The position numbers and the translations under genes were made by a program. The notes beneath the pieces were generated by a model. It was given only the letters and a program-made list of their open reading frames with translations. It did no database searches and was not told the DNA's origin. Shown piece by piece: positions 1 to 7,804 of a DNA stretch of 12,229 nt (the stretch's first letter is position 1; the number at the start of each line of letters is the position of its first letter). Origin of the DNA: a bacterium 42_11 (GTDB lineage: Bacteria; Synergistota; GBS-1); the NCBI GenBank assembly GCA_001508835.1, contig LGFB01000017.1:1-12229 (forward strand), read 5' to 3'.

Positions 1-1154
1 CTATATGTGATGAGCGGGGAAGGGTTCTTGGTTTTGGAGGAAGAAGCCTTCAAAATGAGGAGCCTAAGTATTTAAACTCTCCTGAAACCATCGTTTTCAG
101 TAAAAAGAGGATGCTCTTTGGTATTGATAAAGCTTTACCTTTCGCTAAAGAATTCGATAGTTTAATACTGGTTGAAGGCTACATGGATATGATTAGATTG
201 TATCAGGCAGGTATTCGCTTTGCTGTGGCTTCCTTGGGCACTTCTCTTACTGAAGCTCAGGCCAACTTGATAGCTCGCCATGTTAGTAACGTGTTTATAG
301 CTTATGATGCAGATGCTGCCGGTGAGTCTGCTACTGTAAGGGGAATTTCCCTTCTCGTTAGTAAGGGACTTAAGGTTAAGGTTTTAGATATGCCAAAAGG
401 TATGGATCCTGATGATTTTGTTGCCAAATATGGAAGCGAGGCCTTTAACTCTCTTATTGAGAATGCGCGTAGTTTTTGGGATTTCAGGTTAGACATTATA
501 TTTAGGGATTATGAACCGTCAAGCATGGATAGTAAGAGAGAGGTTCTTAAAAGGGGAGTAGACTTTCTGATGGAACTTTCTGAGGTTGACAGGCTTCTCG
601 TTCTACCTAAGCTTTCAGAAAGGCTGGGTGTATCAGAAAGCGTTGTAGAAAAAGCCCTGCGATCCAGACTTAGAAGAGGGAGAAAGGGGGTTTCGCTTCC
701 ACGATTACCCTCAAAAGATGGGTTCCAAAGGGCTGAGGAGGATGCAGTCCTGGTTTTAATTAACTATCCTGAGCTCAAAGATAAGCTTATAGGATATGGC
801 GGGTTGGAGCTGTTTGAAGATGAAAAAATAAGGTGGGTGGTAGAGAGGATTTTGGAAGGGTATAGCGAATATAGAATAATGGAGGAAGCTGAAGAGAGGG
901 GTGGAGAACAAAGTAGCACAGTATCTTACTTGATTTTAAGAGAACTTCCCTGTGAAGAGGAAAAAGTAGGGCTTTACTTTGAGGAGCTGTTGAAAACGTT
1001 GTTATCTCGCAAGATTAAAAGAAGGATCGATGAACTTGAAGAGATGCTAAAAAGGAATGGTTCACTTCCTCCGTCCTTATATAACGAGTATTTGAATCTT
1101 TTGAAGGAGTTCCGAAGGGGGAGGTGTTTTGGTAATGGGAAACGATCTTTCTAA
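1..1154 (+). CDS. dnaG: DNA primase DnaG, C-terminal part (5' end cut by window)
   Basis: Primase synthesises the RNA primers that start DNA replication and is recruited by the replicative helicase DnaB. The frame is already open at position 3, upstream of the first ATG at 111, and reads GRVLGFGGR and PKYLNSPET, the conserved block just before the TOPRIM domain of DnaG. The gene therefore starts outside the window; by comparison with full-length primases roughly the first 230 residues (zinc-binding domain and start of the RNA-polymerase core) are missing. In the visible 383 residues, the TOPRIM glutamate lies in VEGYMD (about residue 58) and the metal-binding aspartates in AYDADAAG (about 102 and 104). 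The divergent last 150 or so residues fit the helicase-binding domain. The gene ends in TAA and overlaps the start of rpoD by 20 bp, which suggests coupled expression as in the macromolecular-synthesis operon of many bacteria. Confidence 0.96.
   Translation, partial: ICDERGRVLGFGGRSLQNEEPKYLNSPETIVFSKKRMLFGIDKALPFAKEFDSLILVEGYMDMIRLYQAGIRFAVASLGTSLTEAQANLIARHVSNVFIAYDADAAGESATVRGISLLVSKGLKVKVLDMPKGMDPDDFVAKYGSEAFNSLIENARSFWDFRLDIIFRDYEPSSMDSKREVLKRGVDFLMELSEVDRLLVLPKLSERLGVSESVVEKALRSRLRRGRKGVSLPRLPSKDGFQRAEEDAVLVLINYPELKDKLIGYGGLELFEDEKIRWVVERILEGYSEYRIMEEAEERGGEQSSTVSYLILRELPCEEEKVGLYFEELLKTLLSRKIKRRIDELEEMLKRNGSLPPSLYNEYLNLLKEFRRGRCFGNGKRSF
1120..1124 (+). promoter_or_regulatory. Ribosome binding site of rpoD
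   Basis: GGAGG lies inside the end of dnaG, 10 nt before the ATG at 1135 but only 4 nt before an in-frame TTG at 1129. The spacing favours the ATG, giving a protein that begins [10 protein letters not shown]. Confidence 0.65.
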
Positions 1155-2247
1155 GAAAATTGATATAGTTAAGGCCCTTTTAGAAGAAGGTAAGGATAGA
1201 GGCTATGTTACCTATGATGATATAGATGAGCTTTTAGGTAAAAATACTATTTCTCCTAACGACTTAGATGATATCTATGTCAACCTGATGGAGATGGGTA
1301 TAGATGTTGTTGACTCACCAGAGACCTATGAAAAGGTTAAGGGAGCTTCAGAAAAGAGGGGCGAGGAGGAAGGAATAGGAGAGGCAGAAGATCTAGACTT
1401 GGAAATAGGAGAAGAGGTGGCTTTAGACGACCCGGTTAGAATGTATCTCAAGGAGATTGGAAAGATACCCCTTTTGACGGCGGAGGAGGAAGTGGAGCTC
1501 GCGAAGAGAATGGAGCAAGGGGATATGGAAGCTAAGAAAAAGCTGATAGAGTCCAACTTGAGGCTTGTTGTGAGCATTGCTAAAAAGTATATCGGTAGGG
1601 GATTGCTCTTTTTGGACCTTATACAGGAAGGCAATTTGGGTTTGATAAGGGCTGTAGAGAAATTTGATTGGAGGAAAGGTTATAAGTTTAGCACCTATGC
1701 TACATGGTGGATTAGGCAAGCTATAACCAGGGCTATAGCGGATCAGGCAAGAACCATCAGAATTCCTGTTCACATGGTGGAAACGATAAATAAGCTTACG
1801 AGGATTTCAAGGCAGCTTGTGCAAGAGCTTGGTAGAGAACCTACAATAGAGGAGATAGCTGAGGCTATGGATATGCCGCCGGAGAAGATAGAAGAAATAC
1901 TTAAAATTGCTCAAGAACCTATATCGTTAGAAACTCCGATAGGGGAAGAAGAGGATAGCCATCTTGGTGATTTTGTTGAAGAGAAAAACATTCCCTCTCC
2001 TTCTGAAGCTGCTGCAAAACAGCTCTTGAAGGAACAGCTTGAAAGCATATTAAACACCCTTTCCAAGAGAGAAAGGGAGGTATTGAAGCTCCGATTTGGT
2101 CTTGAAGATGGAAAACCTTCCACTTTAGAAGAGGTAGGGAAGCGCTTCGGAGTTACAAGAGAAAGAATAAGGCAGATAGAAGCCAAGGCTTTAAGGAAGT
2201 TAAGACATCCTACGCGTAGTAAGAGACTAAAAGATTTCTTAGACTAA
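1135..2247 (+). CDS. rpoD: RNA polymerase primary sigma factor (sigma-70/SigA)
   Basis: This is the housekeeping sigma factor that directs RNA polymerase to -10/-35 promoters. The 370-residue protein has a short N-terminal region 1.1 (about residues 1-75), an acidic linker, then region 1.2 ([17 protein letters not shown]). Region 2 carries [25 protein letters not shown] and [13 protein letters not shown], the core-binding and -10 melting/recognition segments. Region 3 follows, and region 4 ends with the helix-turn-helix [19 protein letters not shown] that reads the -35 box. The length is typical of primary sigma factors from non-proteobacterial phyla, which lack the long insert seen in E. coli. 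The gene overlaps dnaG by 20 bp at its start and converges on the aminotransferase gene, overlapping it by 9 bp at the stop. There is no room for a separate intrinsic terminator. The promoters seen elsewhere in the window fit recognition by this protein. Confidence 0.98.
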   Translation: MGNDLSKKIDIVKALLEEGKDRGYVTYDDIDELLGKNTISPNDLDDIYVNLMEMGIDVVDSPETYEKVKGASEKRGEEEGIGEAEDLDLEIGEEVALDDPVRMYLKEIGKIPLLTAEEEVELAKRMEQGDMEAKKKLIESNLRLVVSIAKKYIGRGLLFLDLIQEGNLGLIRAVEKFDWRKGYKFSTYATWWIRQAITRAIADQARTIRIPVHMVETINKLTRISRQLVQELGREPTIEEIAEAMDMPPEKIEEILKIAQEPISLETPIGEEEDSHLGDFVEEKNIPSPSEAAAKQLLKEQLESILNTLSKREREVLKLRFGLEDGKPSTLEEVGKRFGVTRERIRQIEAKALRKLRHPTRSKRLKDFLD

Positions 2248-3432
2248 GTTTTCTACAAATTCTTTTATCCTCTTGCAAGCCTCTTCTATGTCTCTTCTTG
2301 AAGCCGCGTAGGAAATTCTGATATATCCGGGGGCAGCAAAGGCTGTTCCCGGGACTAAAGCTACAAATTTTTCCTCAAGCAGTTTCCTTGTAAAGGATAT
2401 GTCATCATCTATTATTTCGTCTCTATATTTCATGCCTAATGCCTTTTGGACGTTTACGAAGAGATAAAATGCTCCTTTAGGTTTCTTAAAGCTTATGTAT
2501 GGCGTTTTTTCAAGAAGAGAACAGATGAGATTTCGACGTTCCTTAAATTCCCTTATCATTTCGCTCACCTTTTCTTGGGGTCCTCTTATAGCTTCCAAGG
2601 CTGCCCTTTGAGAGATAGAACACGGATTTGAAGTCATGTGCCCCTGAATTACCCCCATAGCTTTAATTAAGTTTTCCGGTCCCAATCCCCATCCAATTCT
2701 CCATCCCGTCATAGCATATGTTTTTGAAGCAGCGTTTACAGTGAGAATATGGTCTTTAGCTTCGGGTATAAGGTGAACTAATGGAACGCTTTCTTCTTCA
2801 TAAGAGAGTTTATCATATACTTCGTCGCTTATTATCAATACCCCTTTTGACATGGATAGCCTTGCTATTTCTATCAAAACTTCTTTGGGATAAACAGTTC
2901 CTGTGGGATTGTGCGGACTGTTTATTATTATCGCTTTCGTCCTATTTGTTATTTTCTTCTCAATATCCTTGGGATCAGGTATAAAATCGTTTTCCTCTTT
3001 TGTTTCCACTATGACCGGTTTTCCACCTGCGAGTTTTATTTGGTCTATATAGCTAACCCATGCAGGAGTTATTACTATTACTTCGTCACCTTCGTCGCAT
3101 AGAGCAAAGATTGCGTTGAATATGACATGTTTCGCTCCGTTCGATATAATAACCTCCTTAGGGTCATACTTTACTCCCCAAGCTTTTTCAAAGTTTTCAG
3201 CAATAGCTTCCTTAAGTTCCGGTATGCCAGCTGCGGGGGTGTAGTGAGTGAAGTCTTCCTCAATTGCTCTTATAGCTTCATCTTTTATGTTACGTGGGGT
3301 TGGAAAATCGGGTTCTCCCGCCGAAAGACTTATAACATCCTTTCCTTCCCTTTTCATCTTTCCAGCCAACGCAGTTATGGCTAATGTTGCAGAAGGTTCA
3401 ATGGAGGCAAGCTTTTTTGCTAAACTCACCAA
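2239..3432 (-). CDS. Class I PLP-dependent aminotransferase, aspartate type
   Basis: A fold-type I aminotransferase that probably moves the amino group of aspartate or a similar amino acid to 2-oxoglutarate in the cytoplasm. The catalytic lysine that binds pyridoxal phosphate lies in [14 protein letters not shown] (Lys237 from the start chosen here). Other family signatures are [12 protein letters not shown] near the N terminus, NSPHNPTG and [11 protein letters not shown] for cofactor contacts, and a C-terminal [10 protein letters not shown] carrying the substrate-carboxylate arginine. The N-terminal pattern ([20 protein letters not shown]) resembles Bacillus-type AspB. I place the start at TTG 3432 (397 residues). 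A GTG at 3441 is the longer alternative, but it sits on the Shine-Dalgarno sequence itself. The gene lies about 40 nt downstream of the histidine kinase, presumably in one transcript. Exact substrate preference (aspartate, glutamine, aromatic, prephenate) cannot be read from sequence. Confidence 0.93.
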   Translation of the reverse strand: MVSLAKKLASIEPSATLAITALAGKMKREGKDVISLSAGEPDFPTPRNIKDEAIRAIEEDFTHYTPAAGIPELKEAIAENFEKAWGVKYDPKEVIISNGAKHVIFNAIFALCDEGDEVIVITPAWVSYIDQIKLAGGKPVIVETKEENDFIPDPKDIEKKITNRTKAIIINSPHNPTGTVYPKEVLIEIARLSMSKGVLIISDEVYDKLSYEEESVPLVHLIPEAKDHILTVNAASKTYAMTGWRIGWGLGPENLIKAMGVIQGHMTSNPCSISQRAALEAIRGPQEKVSEMIREFKERRNLICSLLEKTPYISFKKPKGAFYLFVNVQKALGMKYRDEIIDDDISFTRKLLEEKFVALVPGTAFAAPGYIRISYAASRRDIEEACKRIKEFVENLV

Positions 3433-3440
3433 GTCTTCCA

Positions 3441-3446
3441 CCTCCT
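3441..3446 (-). promoter_or_regulatory. Ribosome binding site of the aminotransferase gene
   Basis: A perfect AGGAGG reads 3446 to 3441 on the minus strand. Its last base is the G of the in-frame GTG at 3441, so that codon cannot be the start. TTG at 3432 follows at 8 nt and GTG at 3429 at 11 nt. Confidence 0.75.
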
Positions 3447-3471
3447 GAGGGATGTTTACAACTTTCTCCTT

Positions 3472-4950
3472 CTAAAGTGAATCATCATCTTTTATCATAT
3501 CGTATTTCTGGGAATTTTCAATATCCTTGAAAATCTTAATATAAAATTTGCTTCCCTTTCCCGTGCTTTCAAAAGAGAGCGTTCCTATTCCATTTAAAGC
3601 TTTGATAGCTAAAGGTAGGCCTAATCCTAAGCCTTCATGCTTTCTATTAATGAAGCCTTCTCCTTGCGTGAAAAGCTCAACAATGCTTTCCTTCTTTTTT
3701 TCATCTATTCCTGGACCACTATCCTCTATCTCGATTAAAATCCGATCCTTTGATTCTTTAAGGGATACCTTTATTTCTCCTACTTCCGTAAACTTAATGG
3801 CGTTATCCAAGATTTCCCTAAGCGCGATTTCCAATCTTTCTCTATCTGTTTCGACCTTGACCTCCTTATCTGGTATTTCTACTTTCAATTTAATCCCTTT
3901 TCTTTTCGCTTCATTTTCAAGGCCCTCTTTTGTGGCGTTTATCACATATCTAATGTCTATCGGTTTTATATCGACTCTGGAGTTTAGCCTTATGTAGGCA
4001 AGCATTCTCTCTACTATGTTAGACAGTCTTTGGGCTTCTTCTTTTATTATGTTTAGGTATTTTCTTTCTTCCCACGTAAGGTTTTCCCTGTCTAAGAGGA
4101 CTTCTGAAAACCCCAAAATTGAAGTGAGGGGCGTCTTAAGTTCGTGTGAGGCTATTGATAAAAAGGATGTTTTCGCTTCGCTTAGCTCTTTCATCTTTCT
4201 CATACTTTCGTTTATGCGTTCAATTAGTTCATTAATGTAGCTTGCGAGGGTTTCCCCTTCTGGTAGCTTTAGAATGAGGGGATGCGTGCTAATGGGGAAA
4301 ACGCCTTTTCTAACTTGGATGGCGATTTCTTTAAGATAGTTTATAAGGGATAGATTGGTTCTTTTGTTCTCCTTTATTATTAAATAAGCGAAAATTATAA
4401 TCACGGGTAAACCTGTAAGGTATAGCGTCCATCCTTTTCTTTGAGAATCTTGTAATAGGTTTTTAAGATTTATTTCTGCTGTGGTGATTTCAAACTCGAC
4501 TTCCCTTGCTGTCTGTTTGAGAAGCATCGAAGCGTATCCTGCAAGTTTTACGCACTCTTCGAGTTTTTTGAAGTTAGAGGATTTTTTAAATTCGGAAAAA
4601 TTTTTTCTTAACTCTGAGAAGGATTCGAAAATCCTCGCTTTAACATGTTTAGTATTTCTTAAGCTCTCAAGAGACTCCTTTATAAGGTTAATTCTTTCTT
4701 CGGCGATGGGAATCCACCCTTGTCCTATGGAGGCAACTATCTCAAAGTCTCGCTGAAGCTCATCAAGAGAGTTTGAAAGGAACCTTAAGTGATTAAGGGT
4801 AAATCTTTCTGCGGAAAGGAAGTCGATCGTCTCTCTCCCTTTCTCAAGGAGCTTCATCTCCAGAACGCCTGAAAGGGCGAAAACGACGACGATTATGATA
4901 GTTAGTATTGTAATCCTTGTTCCGATCCCAGCTTTAACCCTTTTCCACAC
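3472..4950 (-). CDS. Membrane-bound sensor histidine kinase, no response regulator nearby
   Basis: A two-component sensor kinase of 492 residues. Two membrane helices (about residues 13-31 and 174-192) flank a 140-residue extracytoplasmic segment rich in charged, heptad-like sequence, which suggests a helical-bundle sensor. A linker follows (about 194-255) that looks like a divergent HAMP. The H box SHELKTPL has phospho-accepting His269. The ATPase domain shows the N box EILDNAIKF (Asn383), G1 DSGPGID (Asp410), an F box near FTQGEG, and G2 GLGLGL (about 441-445), so the kinase should be active. No receiver domain or response regulator gene is in the window. The next gene in the same direction is an aminotransferase, 40 nt away. 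The start is a GTG without a Shine-Dalgarno sequence, 10 nt after a TATAAT box. The input signal is unknown. Confidence 0.95.
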   Translation of the reverse strand: MWKRVKAGIGTRITILTIIIVVVFALSGVLEMKLLEKGRETIDFLSAERFTLNHLRFLSNSLDELQRDFEIVASIGQGWIPIAEERINLIKESLESLRNTKHVKARIFESFSELRKNFSEFKKSSNFKKLEECVKLAGYASMLLKQTAREVEFEITTAEINLKNLLQDSQRKGWTLYLTGLPVIIIFAYLIIKENKRTNLSLINYLKEIAIQVRKGVFPISTHPLILKLPEGETLASYINELIERINESMRKMKELSEAKTSFLSIASHELKTPLTSILGFSEVLLDRENLTWEERKYLNIIKEEAQRLSNIVERMLAYIRLNSRVDIKPIDIRYVINATKEGLENEAKRKGIKLKVEIPDKEVKVETDRERLEIALREILDNAIKFTEVGEIKVSLKESKDRILIEIEDSGPGIDEKKKESIVELFTQGEGFINRKHEGLGLGLPLAIKALNGIGTLSFESTGKGSKFYIKIFKDIENSQKYDMIKDDDSL

Positions 4951-4960
4951 GACAGGCCAG

Positions 4961-4989
4961 ATTATACCATAGCCTATTAAAAGTGTCTA
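4961..4989 (-). promoter_or_regulatory. Sigma-70 promoter of the histidine kinase operon
   Basis: On the minus strand TAGACA (4989-4984) is followed by a 17-nt spacer and TATAAT (4966-4961). The spacer ends in TGG, so this is also an extended -10. Eleven of twelve hexamer bases match consensus with optimal spacing. Transcription should begin around 4953-4954, only 3-4 nt before the GTG start. Confidence 0.85.
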
Positions 4990-5096
4990 TATAAAGTTTA
5001 AAAATATTACAAAAAATATCACTTGTGTTAAATTCACTTCTTTATTAAGTTAATTTGTTTTAGAGGTTCACGAGTACTGCATTTCATTAATATAGA

Positions 5097-5105
5097 TGTT
5101 ATAAT
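5097..5105 (+). promoter_or_regulatory. Extended -10 promoter of the amidase-helicase-coaE operon
   Basis: TGTTATAAT (5097-5105) is a perfect extended -10 element. No good -35 lies at the right distance (CTGCAT at 5077-5082 matches poorly), which is tolerable for extended -10 promoters. An overlapping alternative pairs TTCACG (5067-5072) with TATAGA (5091-5096) over 18 nt. The predicted start near 5112 lies after the TTG at 5110, which supports the start of the amidase gene at 5140. Confidence 0.65.
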
Positions 5106-5126
5106 AACCTTGAACATGGTTAAGGG

Positions 5127-5131
5127 GGAGG
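5127..5131 (+). promoter_or_regulatory. Ribosome binding site of the amidase gene
   Basis: GGAGG sits inside a purine run and is 8 nt upstream of the GTG at 5140. It rules out the in-frame upstream starts TTG 5110 and ATG 5116. Confidence 0.75.
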
Positions 5132-5139
5132 TGACAAAT

Positions 5140-5928
5140 GTGTTGCGGGTTGCTTTGTTTCAATTCGATGTTAAATTGGGGGACCCTGAGGCAAACAGGA
5201 ATAAAGTTAGAGCGTTACTTGAAAGGATCAAGGGCAAAAATCCTGATGTGATTGTTCTTCCTGAGATGTGGGATACAAGCTATGATATAAAGAACCTGAA
5301 AGATTTAGCTCCTATCGAGAACCCGAAGACGTTGAAGTTTTTAATGGATATCGCTGTTCAGTATAATGTAAATGTAGTGGGTGGGAGCATTCCCTTTTTT
5401 GAAAAGGGTAACATATACAATACCTCTTTTGTATTCAATAGAGAAGGAAAACTTCTGGGAATTTATCGTAAAGTTCACCTTTTTGGATTAATGGGTGAGG
5501 ACAGGACTTTTGCTCGGGGAAACGAGATTTGTTTATTTGAGCTTGATGGTATAAAATGTGGTTTGATGATTTGCTATGACCTGAGATTTCCAGAGCTTGC
5601 TCGGACCTTAGCCTTAAAAGGGGCTGAAGTTATCTTTGTTCCTGCGCAGTGGCCAGCAGCCCGATTGGTTCATTGGAAGCTACTTCTCCAGGCAAGGGCG
5701 GTTGAGAACGAATGTTATGTAGTTGGAGTTAACAGATGCGGTAAAGAGGGAGACCTGCTCTTTAGCGGTGGTTCTTTTGTGTTCGACCCTTGGGGAGATT
5801 TAATAGCTGGTGGATGCGATATGGAGACAGCCATTTTGGCGGAAATAGATTTGGAGAAGGTAAAGGAGGTAAGGAGTCTTATTCCCGTGTTCAATGATAG
5901 AGCGCCAGAGGTATACGACCTTTCTTGA
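5140..5928 (+). CDS. Carbon-nitrogen hydrolase (nitrilase superfamily), omega-amidase/MtnU-like
   Basis: A 262-residue cytoplasmic amidase of the nitrilase superfamily. All three members of the catalytic triad are visible: Glu42 in VLPEMWDTSYD, Lys111 in YRKVHLFG and nucleophile Cys145 in LMICYDLRFPEL. The block FVPAQWPAARLVHW and the ending near DRAPEVYDLS resemble the MtnU/YafV/Nit2 branch, whose characterised members deamidate 2-oxoglutaramate or 2-oxosuccinamate, the oxo-acid amides left by glutamine or asparagine transamination. That branch assignment is by recalled similarity; the exact substrate is uncertain. Start GTG 5140 is chosen for its well-spaced ribosome binding site and because MLRVALFQFD is the typical family N terminus. 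It is the first gene of an operon with the helicase and coaE genes. The divergent neighbour operon carries an aminotransferase that could supply such amide substrates. Confidence 0.92.
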   Translation: MLRVALFQFDVKLGDPEANRNKVRALLERIKGKNPDVIVLPEMWDTSYDIKNLKDLAPIENPKTLKFLMDIAVQYNVNVVGGSIPFFEKGNIYNTSFVFNREGKLLGIYRKVHLFGLMGEDRTFARGNEICLFELDGIKCGLMICYDLRFPELARTLALKGAEVIFVPAQWPAARLVHWKLLLQARAVENECYVVGVNRCGKEGDLLFSGGSFVFDPWGDLIAGGCDMETAILAEIDLEKVKEVRSLIPVFNDRAPEVYDLS

Positions 5929-7804
5929 TGATCTAAATCCATCACAAAGGGAAGCTGTTCTTTACACCGAAGGGCCTCTCTTAGTTTTGGCGGGAGCCGG
6001 TAGTGGTAAGACAAGGGTTATAACCTATAAAATAGCCTATCTTCTTTCGGAGAGAATTGCCTATCCAGAAGAGATATTAGCTGTTACTTTTACGAATAAG
6101 GCCGCTTTAGAGATGAAGGAAAGGGTGAGAAAGCTTTTTAATGGTGATGTAGAGGGCTTGATACTTTCTACATTTCATTCTTTCGGTTTGAGACTTTTAA
6201 GAATGGAAGGGTTTAAAGGTTCGGTATTGGATGAAGATGATAGAGAGGCTTTGATAAAGGAGATAATGAAGGATGTCTCCCCGAAGGTTGATGGACTCAC
6301 TCCTCAATATTGTGTGTCTAAAATTAGCTACCTTAAGAGCTCCATGGTTTCTCCAGAAGAGTTTACTCCATATATCCCTAAGGATAAGGTGTTAGCTGAT
6401 ATCTATTTTGAATACGAGAAAAGAAAAAAAGCCCTTCATGCTGTTGACTTTGACGACCTTCTTATCGAGCCCCTGAGGCTTCTTATGGACGGTTACATAA
6501 GGTCAAAGTATACAAGCAGGTTTAAGTATGTTCTTGTAGATGAGTATCAGGATATAAATAAACCGCAATTTCTGTTGGCGAAGATTATATCCTCTGGGAC
6601 GAGAAAGTTGACCGCCGTTGGAGACCCTGACCAATCTATATACAGCTGGAGAGGAGCTGACCCCGGTATAATACTCAGTTTTAAGGAAGATTTCCCGGAT
6701 GCTAAGATAGTGTATCTTGAACAGAACTATCGTTCAACTTTGTCTATTCTTGAAGCAGCGAACAGTGTAATAGCTAATAACCAAAGTAGGTATCCTAAAA
6801 AGCTTAAAGCGGAAAGGGGGAGAGGAAAGCCGGTAGTGGTTTATGTGGGACAAACAGATTTTGATGAAGGAGCTTTTATTGTAGATGAGATATTTTCGCT
6901 TAGAAAGAGCGGATATGCTTATAAAGATATAGCCTTACTTTACAGAACTAACGCCCAATCTAGGTTTTACGAGGAGGTTTTCATTAAGCACGGCTTGCCT
7001 TATAAGGTTGTGCATGGGATTCGGTTTTATGAGAGAAAGGAGATAAAGGATGCCATTGCTTATTTGAGGATTCTTATCATGCCTAAGGATATAATGAGCC
7101 TTGAAAGGGCCTTATTAACCCCCTCAAGGGGAGTGGGTAAAAGGACGATACTTTCCTTGCGGGAGTATATATTAAACAATGACCTAACTATATGGGAGGG
7201 AGTAAGAACGTTCCCTGCAAAAGGGAAAATCTCAGACGCTTTGCTTTCCTTCGCCGAATTGATAGATGGCCTAAGGGAAAAGGTTTACAGTATGTCTGTA
7301 AAAGAGCTTTTTACTGAGGTTCTTGAAAAAAGCGGTTATCTTGATATGCTTCGCTCTCTTGGAGAAGAGGGAGAAGATAGAATAAGAAATCTTGAGGAGC
7401 TTTTGACGGTCATATCTCGCTTGGAAGATGAGGAGAAAGACCTTACTCTTGAAGCCTTTCTTGACAAGATGGCTCTTTATACTGACCAGGATTTAAGGAG
7501 GGAGGACGAAGACGCTGTAAACTTTCTTACTCTTCATGCCTCAAAGGGGTTGGAGTTCCCGGTGGTTTTTATGGTAGGGATGGAACAGGGGCTTTTCCCG
7601 CTTTATAGAAGCTTTAATAATCATGCCGAGCTTGAGGAGGAAAGAAGGCTTTGCTATGTTGGTATGACGAGAGCCAAGGACAGGCTATATATGACCGCTT
7701 CCAGAAGAAGGAGGATATATGGTTCAACCTTCTCTAATGCCCTTTCCATGTTTGTGGATGAAATTAACCCCCTTTACAGGGTGGTTGTGGAGGATTATAT
7801 ATGA
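5894..7804 (+). CDS. UvrD/PcrA/Rep-type superfamily 1A DNA helicase, short form
   Basis: An ATP-driven 3'-to-5' DNA translocase/helicase of 636 residues, likely working in repair or replication-fork maintenance. All SF1A motifs are intact: Walker A AGAGSGKTR (Lys39), Walker B VDEYQD (Asp216, Glu217), motif III GDPDQSIYSWRG (about 243-254), motif IV LEQNYRS, motif V TLHASKGLEFPVVF and motif VI VGMTRAKDRLY (about 589-599). The protein stops about 40 residues after motif VI, so it lacks the C-terminal extension with the Tudor-like fold by which PcrA/UvrD contact RNA polymerase. It could equally be called Rep-like. The ATG at 5894 is the only possible start, because an in-frame stop lies at 5870-5872. 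It overlaps the amidase gene by 35 bp and has no properly spaced ribosome binding site (the nearest AAGGAG is 17 nt away), so it is probably translated by coupling. Confidence 0.96.
   Translation: MIERQRYTTFLDDLNPSQREAVLYTEGPLLVLAGAGSGKTRVITYKIAYLLSERIAYPEEILAVTFTNKAALEMKERVRKLFNGDVEGLILSTFHSFGLRLLRMEGFKGSVLDEDDREALIKEIMKDVSPKVDGLTPQYCVSKISYLKSSMVSPEEFTPYIPKDKVLADIYFEYEKRKKALHAVDFDDLLIEPLRLLMDGYIRSKYTSRFKYVLVDEYQDINKPQFLLAKIISSGTRKLTAVGDPDQSIYSWRGADPGIILSFKEDFPDAKIVYLEQNYRSTLSILEAANSVIANNQSRYPKKLKAERGRGKPVVVYVGQTDFDEGAFIVDEIFSLRKSGYAYKDIALLYRTNAQSRFYEEVFIKHGLPYKVVHGIRFYERKEIKDAIAYLRILIMPKDIMSLERALLTPSRGVGKRTILSLREYILNNDLTIWEGVRTFPAKGKISDALLSFAELIDGLREKVYSMSVKELFTEVLEKSGYLDMLRSLGEEGEDRIRNLEELLTVISRLEDEEKDLTLEAFLDKMALYTDQDLRREDEDAVNFLTLHASKGLEFPVVFMVGMEQGLFPLYRSFNNHAELEEERRLCYVGMTRAKDRLYMTASRRRRIYGSTFSNALSMFVDEINPLYRVVVEDYI

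Larger units (their letters stand above)
4951..5139. other. Divergent intergenic region between kinase and amidase operons
   Basis: This 189-bp AT-rich gap holds the two outward promoters and no plausible gene. The predicted start points (about 4953 and 5112) are roughly 160 bp apart, so both polymerases can bind together. An 11-nt palindrome, ATTAA-G-TTAAT at 5044-5054, lies between them. It could be an operator, but such a short AT-rich palindrome may be chance. Confidence 0.6.

Noticed and set aside
2210..2219. Palindrome CTACGCGTAG near the end of rpoD
   Set aside because: It encodes conserved sigma region 4 residues and is short enough to arise by chance.
3548..3997. 149-codon plus-strand open frame antisense to the histidine kinase
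   Set aside because: Ser/Phe/Ile-rich shadow of conserved kinase ATPase-domain codons, with no recognisable motif or ribosome binding site.
5110..5139. Upstream TTG 5110 or ATG 5116 as the start of the amidase gene
   Set aside because: They lie at or right next to the predicted transcript start near 5112, and the ribosome binding site at 5127-5131 points to GTG 5140.
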